Positions 32,543 through 42,964 of a stretch of 64,000 nt of DNA are shown in pieces. How positions within the stretch are numbered: position 1 is the first letter of the stretch; each line of letters begins with the position of its first letter. Origin of the DNA: Sambucus nigra (lineage: Eukaryota; Streptophyta; Magnoliopsida; Dipsacales; Adoxaceae); NCBI GenBank assembly GCA_949130495.1, contig OX422220.1:123813810-123877809 (forward strand), read 5' to 3'. A program made the translations under genes and the position numbers. The notes under the pieces were generated by a model, which was not told the DNA's origin, did not search any database, and saw nothing but the letters and a program-made list of their open reading frames with translations.

Positions 32543-33448
32543 TCAAATGACAGCAGAAAAGTTATCAGTTTCAACTATTGAAGCTTGTGCATTCCCATTA
32601 GGTTTTTTAACATGGTCATAGTTTTTCCTTTTGAAGCAGTCTTGGGCCCGATGTCCAGGTTTACCACAAACAAAACAGTCTCCTCCAAATTTCTTAATCC
32701 CACTTTTAGGCTTTGTAAAATTATTTGCTGCTCTTCCTTTTCCCTTAAAATTCTTTTGGTACTTATTTGGCTTAAAATGATTTTTGGTCCCCCCACTATT
32801 TTCAGCAATGTTTTCTTTGGCTGCCATAGCCATGGCAACATCCTTTTTTTCCTTAACACAATTATCCTCTTCAATCCTAAGTCTAACAGTGAGATCTTCC
32901 ATAGTCATATCTTTACGTTTATGTTTAAGGCCATTTCTAAACTCTTTCCAGGAAGGGGGAAGTTTGTCAATAATGGATGCGACTTGAAAACCCTCACTAA
33001 TAGACATACCCTCAGCATGAATTTCGTGAACAATTACTTGTAGCTCTTCTAACTGTGACACTACTGATTTTTCATCAACCATTTTAAAGTCCAAAAAATG
33101 ACTGACAACAAATTTCTTATTTCCATCATCTTCGGTTTTATATTTCTTATCTAACATCAACCATAACTCTCTAGCAATGGGAACAGAAAAGTAAACATCA
33201 TATAGAGCATCATCTAAATTGTTCAGAATATGGTTTTTGCACATGAAATCAGATTTTTCCCAAAGTTGGTTAACTGCAGTCCTAGCAGGTTCGGCCTCTT
33301 CTGAATTATCTTCCTTAATTTCTAAGGTGTGATCAAGTTCTAACAGGTTCAAATAAAATAACATTTTTTGTTGCCAACGTTTAAAATTCAGTCCAACAAA
33401 TTTTTCATGCCTAGCAGATGCAATCGCTGGAGGATCAAATTTTCCCAT
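32543..33448 (-). CDS. Copia gag
   Basis: A complete 301-residue frame starts MGKFDPPAIASARHEKFVGL and includes NFKRWQQKMLFYLNLLELD, a UBN2/gag-type nucleocapsid precursor, and LWLMLDKKYKTEDDGNKKF. The CCHC zinc knuckle is CFVCGKPGHRAQDC. It encodes the structural protein of the virus-like particle. The start lies 32 nt downstream of the right-hand (5') LTR. The stop directly precedes the protease, where an autonomous copy would read through. Confidence 0.9.
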   Translation of the reverse strand: MGKFDPPAIASARHEKFVGLNFKRWQQKMLFYLNLLELDHTLEIKEDNSEEAEPARTAVNQLWEKSDFMCKNHILNNLDDALYDVYFSVPIARELWLMLDKKYKTEDDGNKKFVVSHFLDFKMVDEKSVVSQLEELQVIVHEIHAEGMSISEGFQVASIIDKLPPSWKEFRNGLKHKRKDMTMEDLTVRLRIEEDNCVKEKKDVAMAMAAKENIAENSGGTKNHFKPNKYQKNFKGKGRAANNFTKPKSGIKKFGGDCFVCGKPGHRAQDCFKRKNYDHVKKPNGNAQASIVETDNFSAVI

Positions 33449-34063
33449 TATACGAATATTAAATATTTCTGTCTTAGATTGTTGTTCGTATGAACAGGAA
33501 AATTTAAGATCACAATAAAATTAGAAAGACTTATCTGGATGTTGAGGTGTGTGTTAGACACACAGTCCTAAGACACAAATATCCCCCGCACTTAATCGAG
33601 CGGTGCCTCGAGCCTCATATATCTGTTCCCAAGATTCAATAGCGTTGTTCGTCCTATTGAAGCACACAATGGAGAACGAATAGAACCACAAAGTATTGCC
33701 CAGAAATATGATTTGAGTAGGAACAGATTTTGGAAGTAAGAGAGAAGGAAATTCAGACTGATTATTGTCTCATGTTTTAGACTTCCTCTACAAGGCCCTT
33801 TTAAAAGGGAATTCAGCCACCCTATGGCATTAAATTAAGTAGCCCCTATAGCCACCCTATGACATTAAATTAAGTAGCCACTTGCACCCCTCACACCACT
33901 TCCAACGGCTAGGAATAAACGTATTATAATATTAATAAAAAATTAATCCAGATTTAATTTTTAAATAAAAACAAAATAAAATAAAAAATGAAATTACAAT
34001 TGGGTCTTGACTTAGGACCCAAGACCCAAGCTCAAGTCTTGATATATAAATGTATATAGTGCA

Positions 34064-34136
34064 CCTAGAGGGACTTGAACCCAAGACCTCTCACAAGAAT
34101 TGTGAAAACCTTGCCACTAGGCTATTAGAGATTATT
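34064..34136 (-). other. tRNA-like module inside the copia LTR (right copy)
   Basis: Second copy of the A-box/B-box module (minus strand TAGCCTAGTGGCAAGG and GGGTTCAAGTCCC), differing by a few bases from that at 28863. Its presence in both LTRs means it was part of the LTR when the element transposed. Confidence 0.6.
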
Positions 34137-34181
34137 GCGAGTATTTCATTCACACAAAGTAATATACACAAAAACACAACA

Positions 34182-34468
34182 GTTATTACTGTGATGAAGT
34201 TTTCAAGCCTGGGCATGTGTGCAAGGAAAGAAAATTGATCATAATGAAAACTGAGGAAGAAGATGAGATTGCTGAGATTCAAGAATTAGAGAATTGTTCG
34301 GAAGAGGAAGCAATGGAAGTAGAAGACATTGAAATATCTCTTAATGCCCTTCCTGGATTAGTCTCTCACAACTCTATTAGGATAAATCGTTTCAGCAAGA
34401 AGTGCCCTATAACTGTATTAATTAATACTGGGAGCACTCATAGCTTCCTCCGTCCTGAATCGACGTAA
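34182..34468 (+). pseudogene. Ty3 gag zinc knuckle and protease
   Basis: Resumes the Ty3 gag after the copia insertion with the rest of the zinc knuckle (CDEVFKPGHVCKERK), an acidic linker, and INTGSTHSFLRPE. The last is the aspartic protease active site with aspartate replaced by asparagine. The frame stops at 34468. Confidence 0.8.
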
Positions 34469-34843
34469 CAGACTGGATGTGCAGTGGAACAAGCCCTCTT
34501 TTAAATGTGATTGTAGCCAATGGGGGAACATTATACAGTTATTCGAGATGCCCTAACTTTCAATGGACCATGCAAGGCCATTCATTCAAATCTGATCTTA
34601 ATCTTCTACAAATTGGGGGTTGTGACATTATTTAAGGAATGGATTGGATGAAAGGGTGCAATCCCATTCTGTTCAACTTTGAAACACTAAATTAACTTTC
34701 AAGAAAAATAGAAAGTAGTTCTAAAGGGATCCACCAAGGAAGCCACACTGTGACAGATCAAGAAGTCATTCAAAAAAAGTACCCAGTATCTAATTGGTCA
34801 ATTGTTCTCAATACAAAGTGAAGAAGATCCTTCAAAATAAGAG

Positions 34844-36310
34844 GTGACTCTGCCACCCTCCATTCAGTCTTTATTATCTACTTTTCATGATATCTTTGCT
34901 GAACCAGAAGGTCTTCCCCCACCGAGAAGTCATGATCATCAAATTAACTTGAAAACGGCATTAATCCCACTAATCAAAGGCCTTATAGGGTTCCTTACTT
35001 CTAGAATACTGAAGTTGAGAGACTACTTAATGAAATGCTTAATTCAGGAACCCAATCGCAGCCCGTTTGCATCTCCAGATTTTCCCACTCCCACAATTGA
35101 AGAACTATTGGATTAGCTTCGTGGGGAAAAGATTTTTTCTAAGTTTGATCTCCGGTCAGGCTATCATCAAATTAGCTATCATCAAATTAGAATGAGAAAA
35201 GAAGATATTCCAAAAACTTCACTCCGACCATTATGAATTCACTGTAATGCCTTTTGGTCTTACAAATGCTCCAGTAACTTTTTCAGGGCCTTATGAATGA
35301 GGTTTCAAACATTATTTAAGACAGTTCGTACTTTATTTTTTTATGATATTCTGGTGTTCAGCAAAAACCTGCAGGATTATCCCATTTATTTGGAGATGGT
35401 GCTTTCTATGTTGAGATCATACCAGCAATATTGGCCAACTGCTCTGATGCATTTACAGTTATTGCTTATGTGAACATAATAGCTAAATAATCCCGACGTG
35501 TTACATAAGGAAAATATTGTATAATTGTTCGGTTTTCTGTAATTTTTTCCACCCCGTGTAAATAACCCAATATTGGTTCACAATGAATAACATCTCCACC
35601 ATCTAGAGTAACAATGAGTCCTCAAACTCAGCAATGTGGAATATCTGGGTCACATTATCACTAAGAAGAGGGCGTCCACTGACCCCATGAAGGTTGAAGA
35701 CATGAGAACTTGGCCTAAACTACAACCCTACAGAGCCTTAGGTTTTTTTTAGGGTTAACAGGCTTCTATATGAGGTTCATTCAAGGCTATGGGGGTATTG
35801 CCAAGCCTCTTATTGAGGTATTAAAGAATGATGCACATTTCAATTGGGGCAAGCTGCAGATGAAGCCTTTCACAATCTCAAACAAGCAATGATAACAACT
35901 CCACTATTAGCCTTACAAAATTTCTAACAATAATTTTTGATTGAAACTGATGCCAGCAGCAAAGGACTTGGGGCAATACTGATGCAAAATCATAGACCAA
36001 TTGCTTTTATTATCAAATCTTTAGGACCTAAATCTCTCGGGCTCTCTGTTTATGAGAAGGAAATTATGGCAATTATTTTAGCTGGAAAGATTATTTACTG
36101 GGCCACCACTTCACCATTTGTGCCGATTATCACAGTCTGAAGTTCTTCATTGAACAAAGGGTGACTACTCGTCTACAACAAAAGTGGCTCACTAAAATGC
36201 TAGGACTGGACTATGAATTGAGATACAAAAGAGGAGCAAAGAATAAGGTTGCAGATGCTTTGTCCAGAAGAGAAGAGGATCAGGGCCATCTAAATGCAAT
36301 TTCTTAAGTT
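34844..36310 (+). pseudogene. Ty3 reverse transcriptase and RNase H, broken
   Basis: HDIFAEPEGLPPPRSHDHQI, then TPTIEELLD, KFDLRSGYHQI (with a local duplication of ctatcatcaaattag), then LFYDILVFSKN at about 35335 where the family has FDDIL, so a catalytic aspartate is lost. An ndhH fragment interrupts the palm domain (35425-35619). After it come VEYLGHIITKKRAS, FIQGYGGIAKPL, RNase H IETDASSKGLGAILMQNHRP (from 35937) and GAKNKVADALSRREE. Multiple stops and frame changes. Confidence 0.88.
35425..35619 (-). pseudogene. ndhH: Nuclear-integrated chloroplast DNA: ndhH fragment
   Basis: Read on the minus strand, the segment encodes [43 protein letters not shown], a stop, then AITVNASEQLANI. This follows the chloroplast NADH dehydrogenase subunit H (subunit of the thylakoid NDH complex), about residues 28-93 of that protein. 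Several substitutions, one lost residue after YLH and one stop show it is an old nuclear copy. It replaces part of the Ty3 reverse transcriptase between LRSYQ and the VEYLGH motif, so it was captured after or during decay of that element. Confidence 0.87.
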
Positions 36311-36384
36311 GAACCTATGTGGATGCAAGAGGTGATTAGAAGTTACGAAGGAACAACAAATGTACTGAACTTATCAGTCAATTA

Positions 36385-37182
36385 TTGGGGGATCAAAAAG
36401 GGAATTCTCAGTTTCAGTTAGTACAAGGCATGCTTAAAATGGGGCAGAGGGTGGACATTGGTCAATACACACAGTTGCAGAATAAAATTATTACAGCAAC
36501 TCATTCATCAGCTACTGGGGGTCATTCAGGAATTGAAGGCTCTTATAATAGGGCTAAGCAATACTTTCACTGGCCAAGACTTGAGAGAGAGGTGAAAATT
36601 TTTGTATTACAATGTGACATTTGCCAACAAAACAAAAATTAACATTCTAGCACACCAGGCTTACTACGACCATTGCAAATTCCACATCAGTCTTTGCGAG
36701 AAAATTGGCATGGATTTTATGGAAAGCTTACCGAATTATGAATGAAAAGATGTAATAATGGTGGTTATTGATAGGTTCACAAAATACGCACATTTCATTC
36801 CTTGCAAGAATCCTTGTACAGCAGTTGTTCTCACATGTGAATAAGCTTCATGGCATTCCTAAGAGGATAGTTTCAACAAATCTAAGGTGTTCATCATCTC
36901 TTTTTGATATGAATTGTTCAAATTGTTGGGATCTAAACTCACTCTCAGTACAGCCTACCATCCTTAAACAGATGGTCAAGCAAAAAAGTTAACCAATGTA
37001 TGGAAACGTATCTTCGGTGTATGTGCAATCAGAGGCCCAAGAAATGGTGCAAGTGGATCCTCCCCGCAGAATAGTGGTATAACACCAATTACCCCAACCT
37101 CCTCACATATACCCCGTTCCAAGCTCTATATGGTTATGCTCCACCCCAGTCGTCTGTTCAAACTTCAATTGATACCACTATA
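36385..37182 (+). pseudogene. Ty3 integrase, N-terminal and core parts
   Basis: HHCC zinc-binding region: THSSATGGHSGIEGSYNRAK then FVLQCDICQQNK. The core starts GMDFMESLPN and VVIDRFTKYAHFIPC (first catalytic aspartate region), and later LSTAYHP-TDGQAKK with stops in between. It is cut at 37182 by the second copia element and continues at 40466. Confidence 0.85.
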
Positions 37183-38372
37183 TGTTGCGCTAAAGCAAGA
37201 CTATCTCTAGCAACCAAGACGATAAAACTCACTCGGGAATTTTATCAAACACTTGGTGTGCGGAAAACACCCAAGACCTTGTTCCCAAAATGAACTAGTG
37301 TGCAAACTCCCAATCGAATCAACCAAACATCAATGAAGAGACAATAAGAACATACAAGCAATCATCAAAGCAAAACAACAACGATATACCGTGGTTCACC
37401 CAAATTTGGGCTACATCCACCAAGGAGGATTTCTTCTTTCTATAGATAAATGGAGGAACCCAAAGGTTATACACACACACAATTTATCTCTCTTAGAAAG
37501 TCACTCACAACCTCACAAGAACTCACCCCTCAAATGGGAGCTCTATCTCTCTTTAGCTTTGATAACTCACAAAATAGCTCTCAAACTTGTCCTCTCTCAA
37601 AACCTAGAAATGACACTTGTATTTATAGATTTGAGCCAAAATGGCAAATTTGTAAATAAACCAAAACTGAAAAAAATAGGAGAGCCAAAATCAACAAACT
37701 CCACCTTGGCGATCCTGATGATCCAACCAATCTCTAGAATGCTGAAATTGAACCCGCTTGAAGACTGTCCCACCATCTACCAAGCTAATGCGATTCCCCC
37801 AGGCGATCCTCACGATCCAACCGAACTCGGAATGCTAACATCAAATCCGCTCTAAGATCATCCCGACATCTAACAAGCCAATACGCTCCACCCGACGCTA
37901 AGCCACCTCAAACTTCAACCATGAAGTGAGATACCGCAAGTCTTCACTCCGAGACTCCAAACGACTCCACCCGCCGAGGAACCAAGTTCTAAACTAAGAA
38001 CTCCCCTGAATGCTTCCCATGTAACCATACGGTGAAGCTCGCTCCTCATGTAACCCGGTGAGTACACCCCCACACAATACATATAGCATACACCTTCTTT
38101 ACACGAAACATTCAAACACATCAACACCATCTTCCACCTTGAGAAATAACCACGGATGAGAGGGAAAATTCCTCACCTCTCATACCCTCCAAATCTCACC
38201 CTCGAAAGATATACCAAGTCTTTGTCACGAAAAACTCCCGTTTGCCAATGCTCGCAAACAATAACTCATCGACCTTCCTTGAACTAGCTACACACACCTT
38301 GAATCCATCACAGTCCTACACCTCCTCGATTCAAATCGGCCAATGCATGTGTGCAACTAAACCGGGTCAACA

Positions 38373-39863
38373 TCACCCGTTGGCCCTGGAGGGGGACTTC
38401 GATCCATCCCCTCCACGAGTAGGTATTCTCCCATCACTACCGTCTACTCTTGGAAAGCTAGCACCCAATGTCTCCGCTTTGTTCACAAACGAGACATGCC
38501 TCGAACGTTTGATCACTTGTGCACACTGCTTCCCAATCTTCCTCGAAGTTTGATTTAGACGATACAACCCCTCTCTCTCCTCTCCCCTCACTAGGACCAT
38601 ACAACCGCGTGTGACTTTCAAGACTCCACCCGCCACCGACACCCGGCAACCCTTGGAATCCAAACGGCTAATGGATATCAAATTCTTTCGCAACTTTGGG
38701 ACATAGACCACACCACCCAAAGTGCGTTCCACCCCATCGAACATCTTGAGTTTCACCGTCCCGACACCCTCAACGGAAACCTTCTCTCCGTTAGCCAAAG
38801 ACATGGAACCTTTTCCATTTTCTGTGAAAGTCTCAAAATATTCCCTCTTGGAGCAAACGTGATCCGACGATCCCGAATCTAATATCCAATCATCTTGGGA
38901 AAGAGAGTTAACCTTGGAGATTGTGAGAAGTTCTCCAAGTTCATCTTCATAATTCGCACTCGCTACCGTTGCCCTCTCGGAATCAACCTTGCCCTTAACC
39001 TTGTCGTTCCACAAAGGACATTCTCGGATCATATGACCCCATTCCCGACACTTGTAGCATTTCGGCCCTTTACCACCAACACCTCTCGATCTAGACCTAC
39101 TACCGTCATTAAATCCCCGGTTGGAGTTCCTCCCGCCATTTTGCCCACCTCCGTCTCTCGCCATAAGGCCTTCATTATGGGAATACCCGTCACCTCCACC
39201 TTCCTTCTGTCTCATCGTGACATGAGATTGAATATCTTGCACAACCTCGTTGCACCGGAGCGTAGACTTCCCAAACATGAGCGTGGTCACAAAATGCTCG
39301 TATGAATCGGGTAATGATGCAAGCAACAACAATGCTCGATCCTCCTCAATGAATTGAACGTCTATCCGGTTCAAGTCATTTATCAAGGCATTAAAAACGT
39401 TGATATGCTTCATCATATCCTCACCCTCCTTCATCTCAAGCTTGAAGAGTTTCTTCTTGAGGAACAATTTATTTGACAACGACTTTCCCAAATAAATCTC
39501 TTCAAGCTTATCCCACATGCCTTTAGCCGTGGTCTCCGCTATCACGTTATTCAACACATCATCCGTGATAAGCATCTCAATACACGAAGCCGCTCTTTGA
39601 TCAATGTCAATCCACTCGGCATCGGTCATGCCTACCGGTCGTCCCTTTACCCCCAACAATGCTAATTGCAACCTCTGTTGGACAAGAACGCCTCGCATTC
39701 GTCTTTGCCATAACCCGAAATTGATCTTCTCATCAAAAGCCTTCATGTCCGTCTTCATTGAGCCACTCGATCCATAACTCGGATCCCATCTCTTAGAGCC
39801 TCTGCTCGTAGAGGTTGATTCTCGAGTACTCTCCACATTTTCCGTCATTTGGAACAAAAACAA
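38373..39863 (-). CDS. Copia gag-protease polyprotein of the short element
   Basis: 496 residues, uninterrupted. The N-terminal gag has FDEKINFGLWQRRMRGVLVQ, MWDKLEEIYLGKSLSNKL and FNALINDLNRI. A glycine/arginine-rich linker leads to the CCHC knuckle CYKCREWGHMIRECPLW. The protease site DWILDSGSSDHVCSKREYF has an intact catalytic aspartate. A GAG-pre-integrase-like start (GVVYVPKLRKNLISISRLD) follows, after which the frame ends without integrase or polymerase. About 680 nt of further internal sequence before the left LTR shows no coding domain. The open frame and near-identical LTRs suggest recent trans-mobilisation. Confidence 0.93.
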   Translation of the reverse strand: MFLFQMTENVESTRESTSTSRGSKRWDPSYGSSGSMKTDMKAFDEKINFGLWQRRMRGVLVQQRLQLALLGVKGRPVGMTDAEWIDIDQRAASCIEMLITDDVLNNVIAETTAKGMWDKLEEIYLGKSLSNKLFLKKKLFKLEMKEGEDMMKHINVFNALINDLNRIDVQFIEEDRALLLLASLPDSYEHFVTTLMFGKSTLRCNEVVQDIQSHVTMRQKEGGGDGYSHNEGLMARDGGGQNGGRNSNRGFNDGSRSRSRGVGGKGPKCYKCREWGHMIRECPLWNDKVKGKVDSERATVASANYEDELGELLTISKVNSLSQDDWILDSGSSDHVCSKREYFETFTENGKGSMSLANGEKVSVEGVGTVKLKMFDGVERTLGGVVYVPKLRKNLISISRLDSKGCRVSVAGGVLKVTRGCMVLVRGEEREGLYRLNQTSRKIGKQCAQVIKRSRHVSFVNKAETLGASFPRVDGSDGRIPTRGGDGSKSPSRANG

Positions 39864-39932
39864 AAGCTATGCCAAAATTGCCAAAATTGATTCAACCTCG
39901 AACCAAAAATACCGGGCAAACAATGCAACCAA

Positions 39933-39946
39933 AACTCTGATACCAC
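39933..39946 (-). other. Primer-binding site of the short copia element
   Basis: Minus strand TGGTATCAGAGTT, complementary to the 3' end of initiator tRNA-Met, directly next to the right-hand (5') LTR. Confidence 0.85.
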
Positions 39947-40465
39947 TTGTTGCGCTAAAGCAAGACTATCTCTAGCAACCAAGACGATAAAACTCACTCG
40001 GGAATTTTATCAAACACTTGGTGTGCGGAAAACACCCAAGACCTTGTTCCCAAAATGAACTAGTGTGCAAACTCCCAATCGAATCAACCAAACATCAATG
40101 AAGAGACAATAAGAACATACAAGCAATCATCAAAGCAAAACAACAACGATATACCGTGGTTCACCCAAATTTGGGCTACATCCACTAAGGAGGATTTCTT
40201 CTTTCTATAGATAAATGGAGGAACCCAAAGGTTATACACACACACAATTTATCTCTCTTAGAAAGTCACTCACAACCTCACAAGAACTCACCCCTCAAAT
40301 GGGAGCTCTATCTCTCTTTAGCTTTGATAACTCACAAAATAGCTCTCAAACTTGTCCTCTCTCAAAACCTAGAAATGACACTTGTATTTATAGATTTGAG
40401 CCAAAATGGCAAATTTGTAAATAAACCAAAACTGAAAAAATAGGAGAGCCAAAATCAACACTATA

Positions 40466-40960
40466 GCTGCTATTGAGGAACTCCGAAGGAGAAGATGTTT
40501 TCTTAATTACTACGGGAGAATTTAATTCAGCTCAAAACCGGACAGCTCACTATGCTAATTAGAGAAGGAAGGAAAGATCTTTTCAAGTTGGCGATTTAGC
40601 TTTTCTCAAATTACAATCATATAGGCAGAAGAAATATGAAATTGGCATCTCGTTACTATGACCCATTTAAAGTCACAACAAAGATGGGTCAGGATCAGGT
40701 GGCACACAGACGAGAACTTCCTTTCAGCTCAAGAATTCATCCTATCTTTCACGTCTCTCAACTGAAGAAGAAAATTTGTTGCAATTCATGTCCCTCGTTT
40801 ACTTTTGGTTGGTACAGAAGGTCAACTCTTAGTTGAGCTCATGCAGTTTTGGAGAGGAGGATGATCAACAGAGGTAATGTAGGTCCTGATTCATTGGTCG
40901 AATTCCATCCCAAAGAATGCCACAACATGAGAAGATTGGAGTTTTATTCATTCTAGTTTT
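40466..40960 (+). pseudogene. Ty3 integrase C-terminal part
   Basis: Continues the integrase after the copia insertion: IAAIEELRRR, then FQVGDLAFLKLQSYRQKKY, YDPFKVTTKMG, FSSRIHPIFHVSQLKKK and, in another frame, LERRMINRGNVGPDSLVEFH. The last two are typical of the chromovirus integrase tail. A frame change is present near 40800. Confidence 0.8.
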
Positions 40961-41183
40961 CCTTCATTTGATGCTTGAGGATAAGGTCACAGTCAACGGA
41001 AGAAGAATTGTCATGATCATAGATATACGATACCGTTTTGGGTTATATTCAGTTTAAGTGACCTCTGCTATGATAGTTAGTTTGTTAGGCAGTTATGAGT
41101 TGTTGAGTTAGTTGTAGCTTTAGCCATCTGATTGTGACTACCTCTTTCATTTAAATCCGTTATTTCTGGTGATGTAGTAGCTA

Positions 41184-41379
41184 TTATTTTTTTTTGGGAG
41201 CATACCACGTGGTATTCGGGCATCTTAAGCGCACCTCGACTAATTCATGTTCGCGGTTCATAGCTTCCGCTGGCCAAGCATTATTTTGACAGTGCCGGAG
41301 ATCGAACTATGAACTAAACCCAATCCACCCCCAAAGTGTCCCAGTAGAAGCCTTATACCACTGGGCCAAGAGGCTTGGT
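41184..41379 (-). mobile_element. tRNA-derived SINE in the Ty3 3' LTR
   Basis: On the minus strand it starts about CCAAGCCTCTTGGCCCAGTGGT, containing a good A-box (TGGCCCAGTGGT at 41368-41357). A B-box-like AGTTCGATCTCC follows (about 41308-41297), and it ends in a poly-A run (41184-41195 as T). Imperfect 9-bp target duplications flank it (tagtagcta 41175-41183 and tagtaggta 41380-41388). The 5' LTR of the same Ty3 element lacks it, so it inserted after the Ty3 element. Confidence 0.8.
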
Positions 41380-41513
41380 TAGTAGGTAGTATATAAACTA
41401 GTGTTGTATATCCTGTAATCACTATGGATCATTTGCTTACCACACTCAAATTTTAGTAATAAATCCTATTTCTTTCTTCCTCAATTGTTATTTTCTTATC
41501 GAAAGTGTTACAA

Positions 41514-42443
41514 TCAGTTACATTGACTTTGATTGAGAAGTTTGGAAAAGAAATTTTACATGTTTTTTTATTGGATAGCAGGAAAATATCTCATTTACGA
41601 GAAAATTCAGCACAGTAAAATATCTTGATCGACTAACTCGACAAAGTACATACTTTATATTCAATAATCTTCTTCAATAGATATCGTTACAGAAAATCAA
41701 TAGTATAAATTTTATGTAAATATTGAATTTTGAATTTTTAAAAAAAAAAGACAAATATAGATTAAAAACGAGAACTCCACTAACATGGCCACGAGGGACA
41801 ACAACTTTTTTAATTTAAATTTGTTGATCATTAGAGAGGGTTAAAAAATGTTGGTTGGCATGAATCTTATTATTAACGAAGGACCCTTGTTTAGTGTCGG
41901 GCCATAACTCAAAATTGGGCGATTACAATTATAAGCAGAACTTGTTAACTCAACAATGGAGTCCAAAGTTTTTAATGAGTCGTTCATGCTTTAATCAATC
42001 ACATTATAGGGTCATGTTAACCCTCCTTAAAGAGGGATAACAAATTCGGACTCGTTAACAAAAATTATGACATTAGGCTTTGTGTGTTCTCCTTAATGAT
42101 TAAAAATGGTTAAAAAAGGAGAGAACCCATTTACGTATAAGGAAGGGACCAAACTTTTACTAGTGCTAAGGACTTTTAAGTTATAAAAAAAAGTGTGGAC
42201 GGGCTTGCTCATTGGGCACAGGTAGCTGAGTTGGGGATAATATGGACATTAGTGATCCAAGGTGATGCAGTGGTCCTAACAAGTGGTAATAACACTGATG
42301 GTTCAAACTCTGGGAGGGCTCAAGTATGTGGCAGTTCGGTGGAGTGACGGAAGGTTGGGGTCCGCCTCCACCCTAAGGAAGAAGTACAAGTAGTTGCTCA
42401 GGTAGAGTTAGGTAGAGTTGTGCCGAAGTGGAGGGAGTGGAGT
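41514..42443. other. Flanking sequence between the Ty3 and LARD-like elements
   Basis: No gene, exon of NADP-ME or named repeat recognised. The segment ends with the TGGAG target site of the next element (42439-42443). Confidence 0.5.
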
Positions 42444-42929
42444 GTGACACCCCGCCCAATTAAATATAGGGTGATCAGTCCTTTACCAATTTAAAACAGG
42501 ATATTCAGTTGGTTCATTCTTAGCATCACTGTCGAAAACAATTAAACCATATTAATCACCTAATATAAAATTAAGCTAGGTGCCAAAACATTTCCAATTT
42601 GAAAAACCAAATAAATCCATTTTCATTCAATCTTAAAATATAAACCATTCACCACACATAGGAATATAATAAATACTGAACATGAATCAAATACTGAAAT
42701 AAATAAGACTGGGTAAAACTCCGAGTCAAAACTCCAAAGCATAAACTAAACTGAAAACAATATCTCTGATGAAGGAACCAGAGGTGTTCGACACATGCCC
42801 TAGATAAGAAGTCTAGATGAAACTGAATGGAAAAGATAGACGCGTCTACTTCAAGGACCTACAACTTCCATAACAGCTGCATCACGTCTGACACTCCAAT
42901 CTCTGATTCTGGTATCCCTGTGGCTGAGC

Positions 42930-42964
<35 letters not shown>

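Larger units (their letters stand above)
28290..34181 (-). mobile_element. Ty1/copia retrotransposon, full length, defective
   Basis: The LTRs are 28290-28985 and 33480-34181, with TG/CA ends (TGTTGTTCG...CACAACA on the plus strand) and a perfect 5-bp duplication GTTAT (28285-28289 and 34182-34186). The element reads on the minus strand: gag, protease, integrase, reverse transcriptase, RNase H, which is the copia order. A polypurine tract (minus strand ATGTGGGGGAT) abuts the left LTR. LTR differences are scattered, so the insertion is older than the copia copy at 37183. Premature stops interrupt the polyprotein. Confidence 0.95.
37183..40460 (-). mobile_element. Gag-protease-only copia element (TR-GAG-like), very young
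   Basis: The LTRs, 37183-37696 and 39948-40460, start TGTTGCGCTAAAG and end AAAATCAACA. By eye they differ only by one substitution (ccaccaagg versus ccactaagg) and one A in an A-run. A perfect duplication CTATA flanks it (37178-37182 and 40461-40465). A tRNA-Met primer site (minus strand TGGTATCAGAGTT, 39933-39946) lies beside the right LTR. The interior holds one open frame, gag plus protease, with no reverse transcriptase or integrase. It must depend on a relative for movement. Confidence 0.93.
27151..41513 (+). mobile_element. Ty3/gypsy retrotransposon with nested insertions
   Basis: The 5' LTR is 27151-27432 and the 3' LTR 41009-41513. Both start TGTCATGATCATAG-TATACGATACC and end in TGTT-CA, flanked by ATCAG duplications (27146-27150 and 41514-41518). 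A tRNA-Met-like primer site (tggtgtcagag) starts at 27438. Gag, protease, reverse transcriptase, RNase H and integrase remnants follow in Ty3 order, all broken. The C-terminal FHVSQLKKK and LERRMINRGN segment suggests a chromovirus, but the chromodomain is not clear. Insertions: copia 28290-34181, copia 37183-40460, a chloroplast fragment 35425-35619 and a SINE in the 3' LTR. Confidence 0.92.

Noticed and set aside
32585..33043. 152-codon plus-strand frame
   Set aside because: Antisense shadow of the copia gag frame.
37391..37855. 154-codon plus-strand frame across an LTR edge
   Set aside because: It starts in a copia LTR and has no domain; the same LTR frame recurs at 40215.
38895..39305. 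136-codon plus-strand frame
   Set aside because: Antisense shadow of the gag-protease frame at 38373-39863.
42150..42443. Search for the missing NADP-ME first exon beyond the Ty3 insertion
   Set aside because: No reading resembling the VYGED or TPW-type N-terminal motifs was found on the minus strand in 41514-42443.
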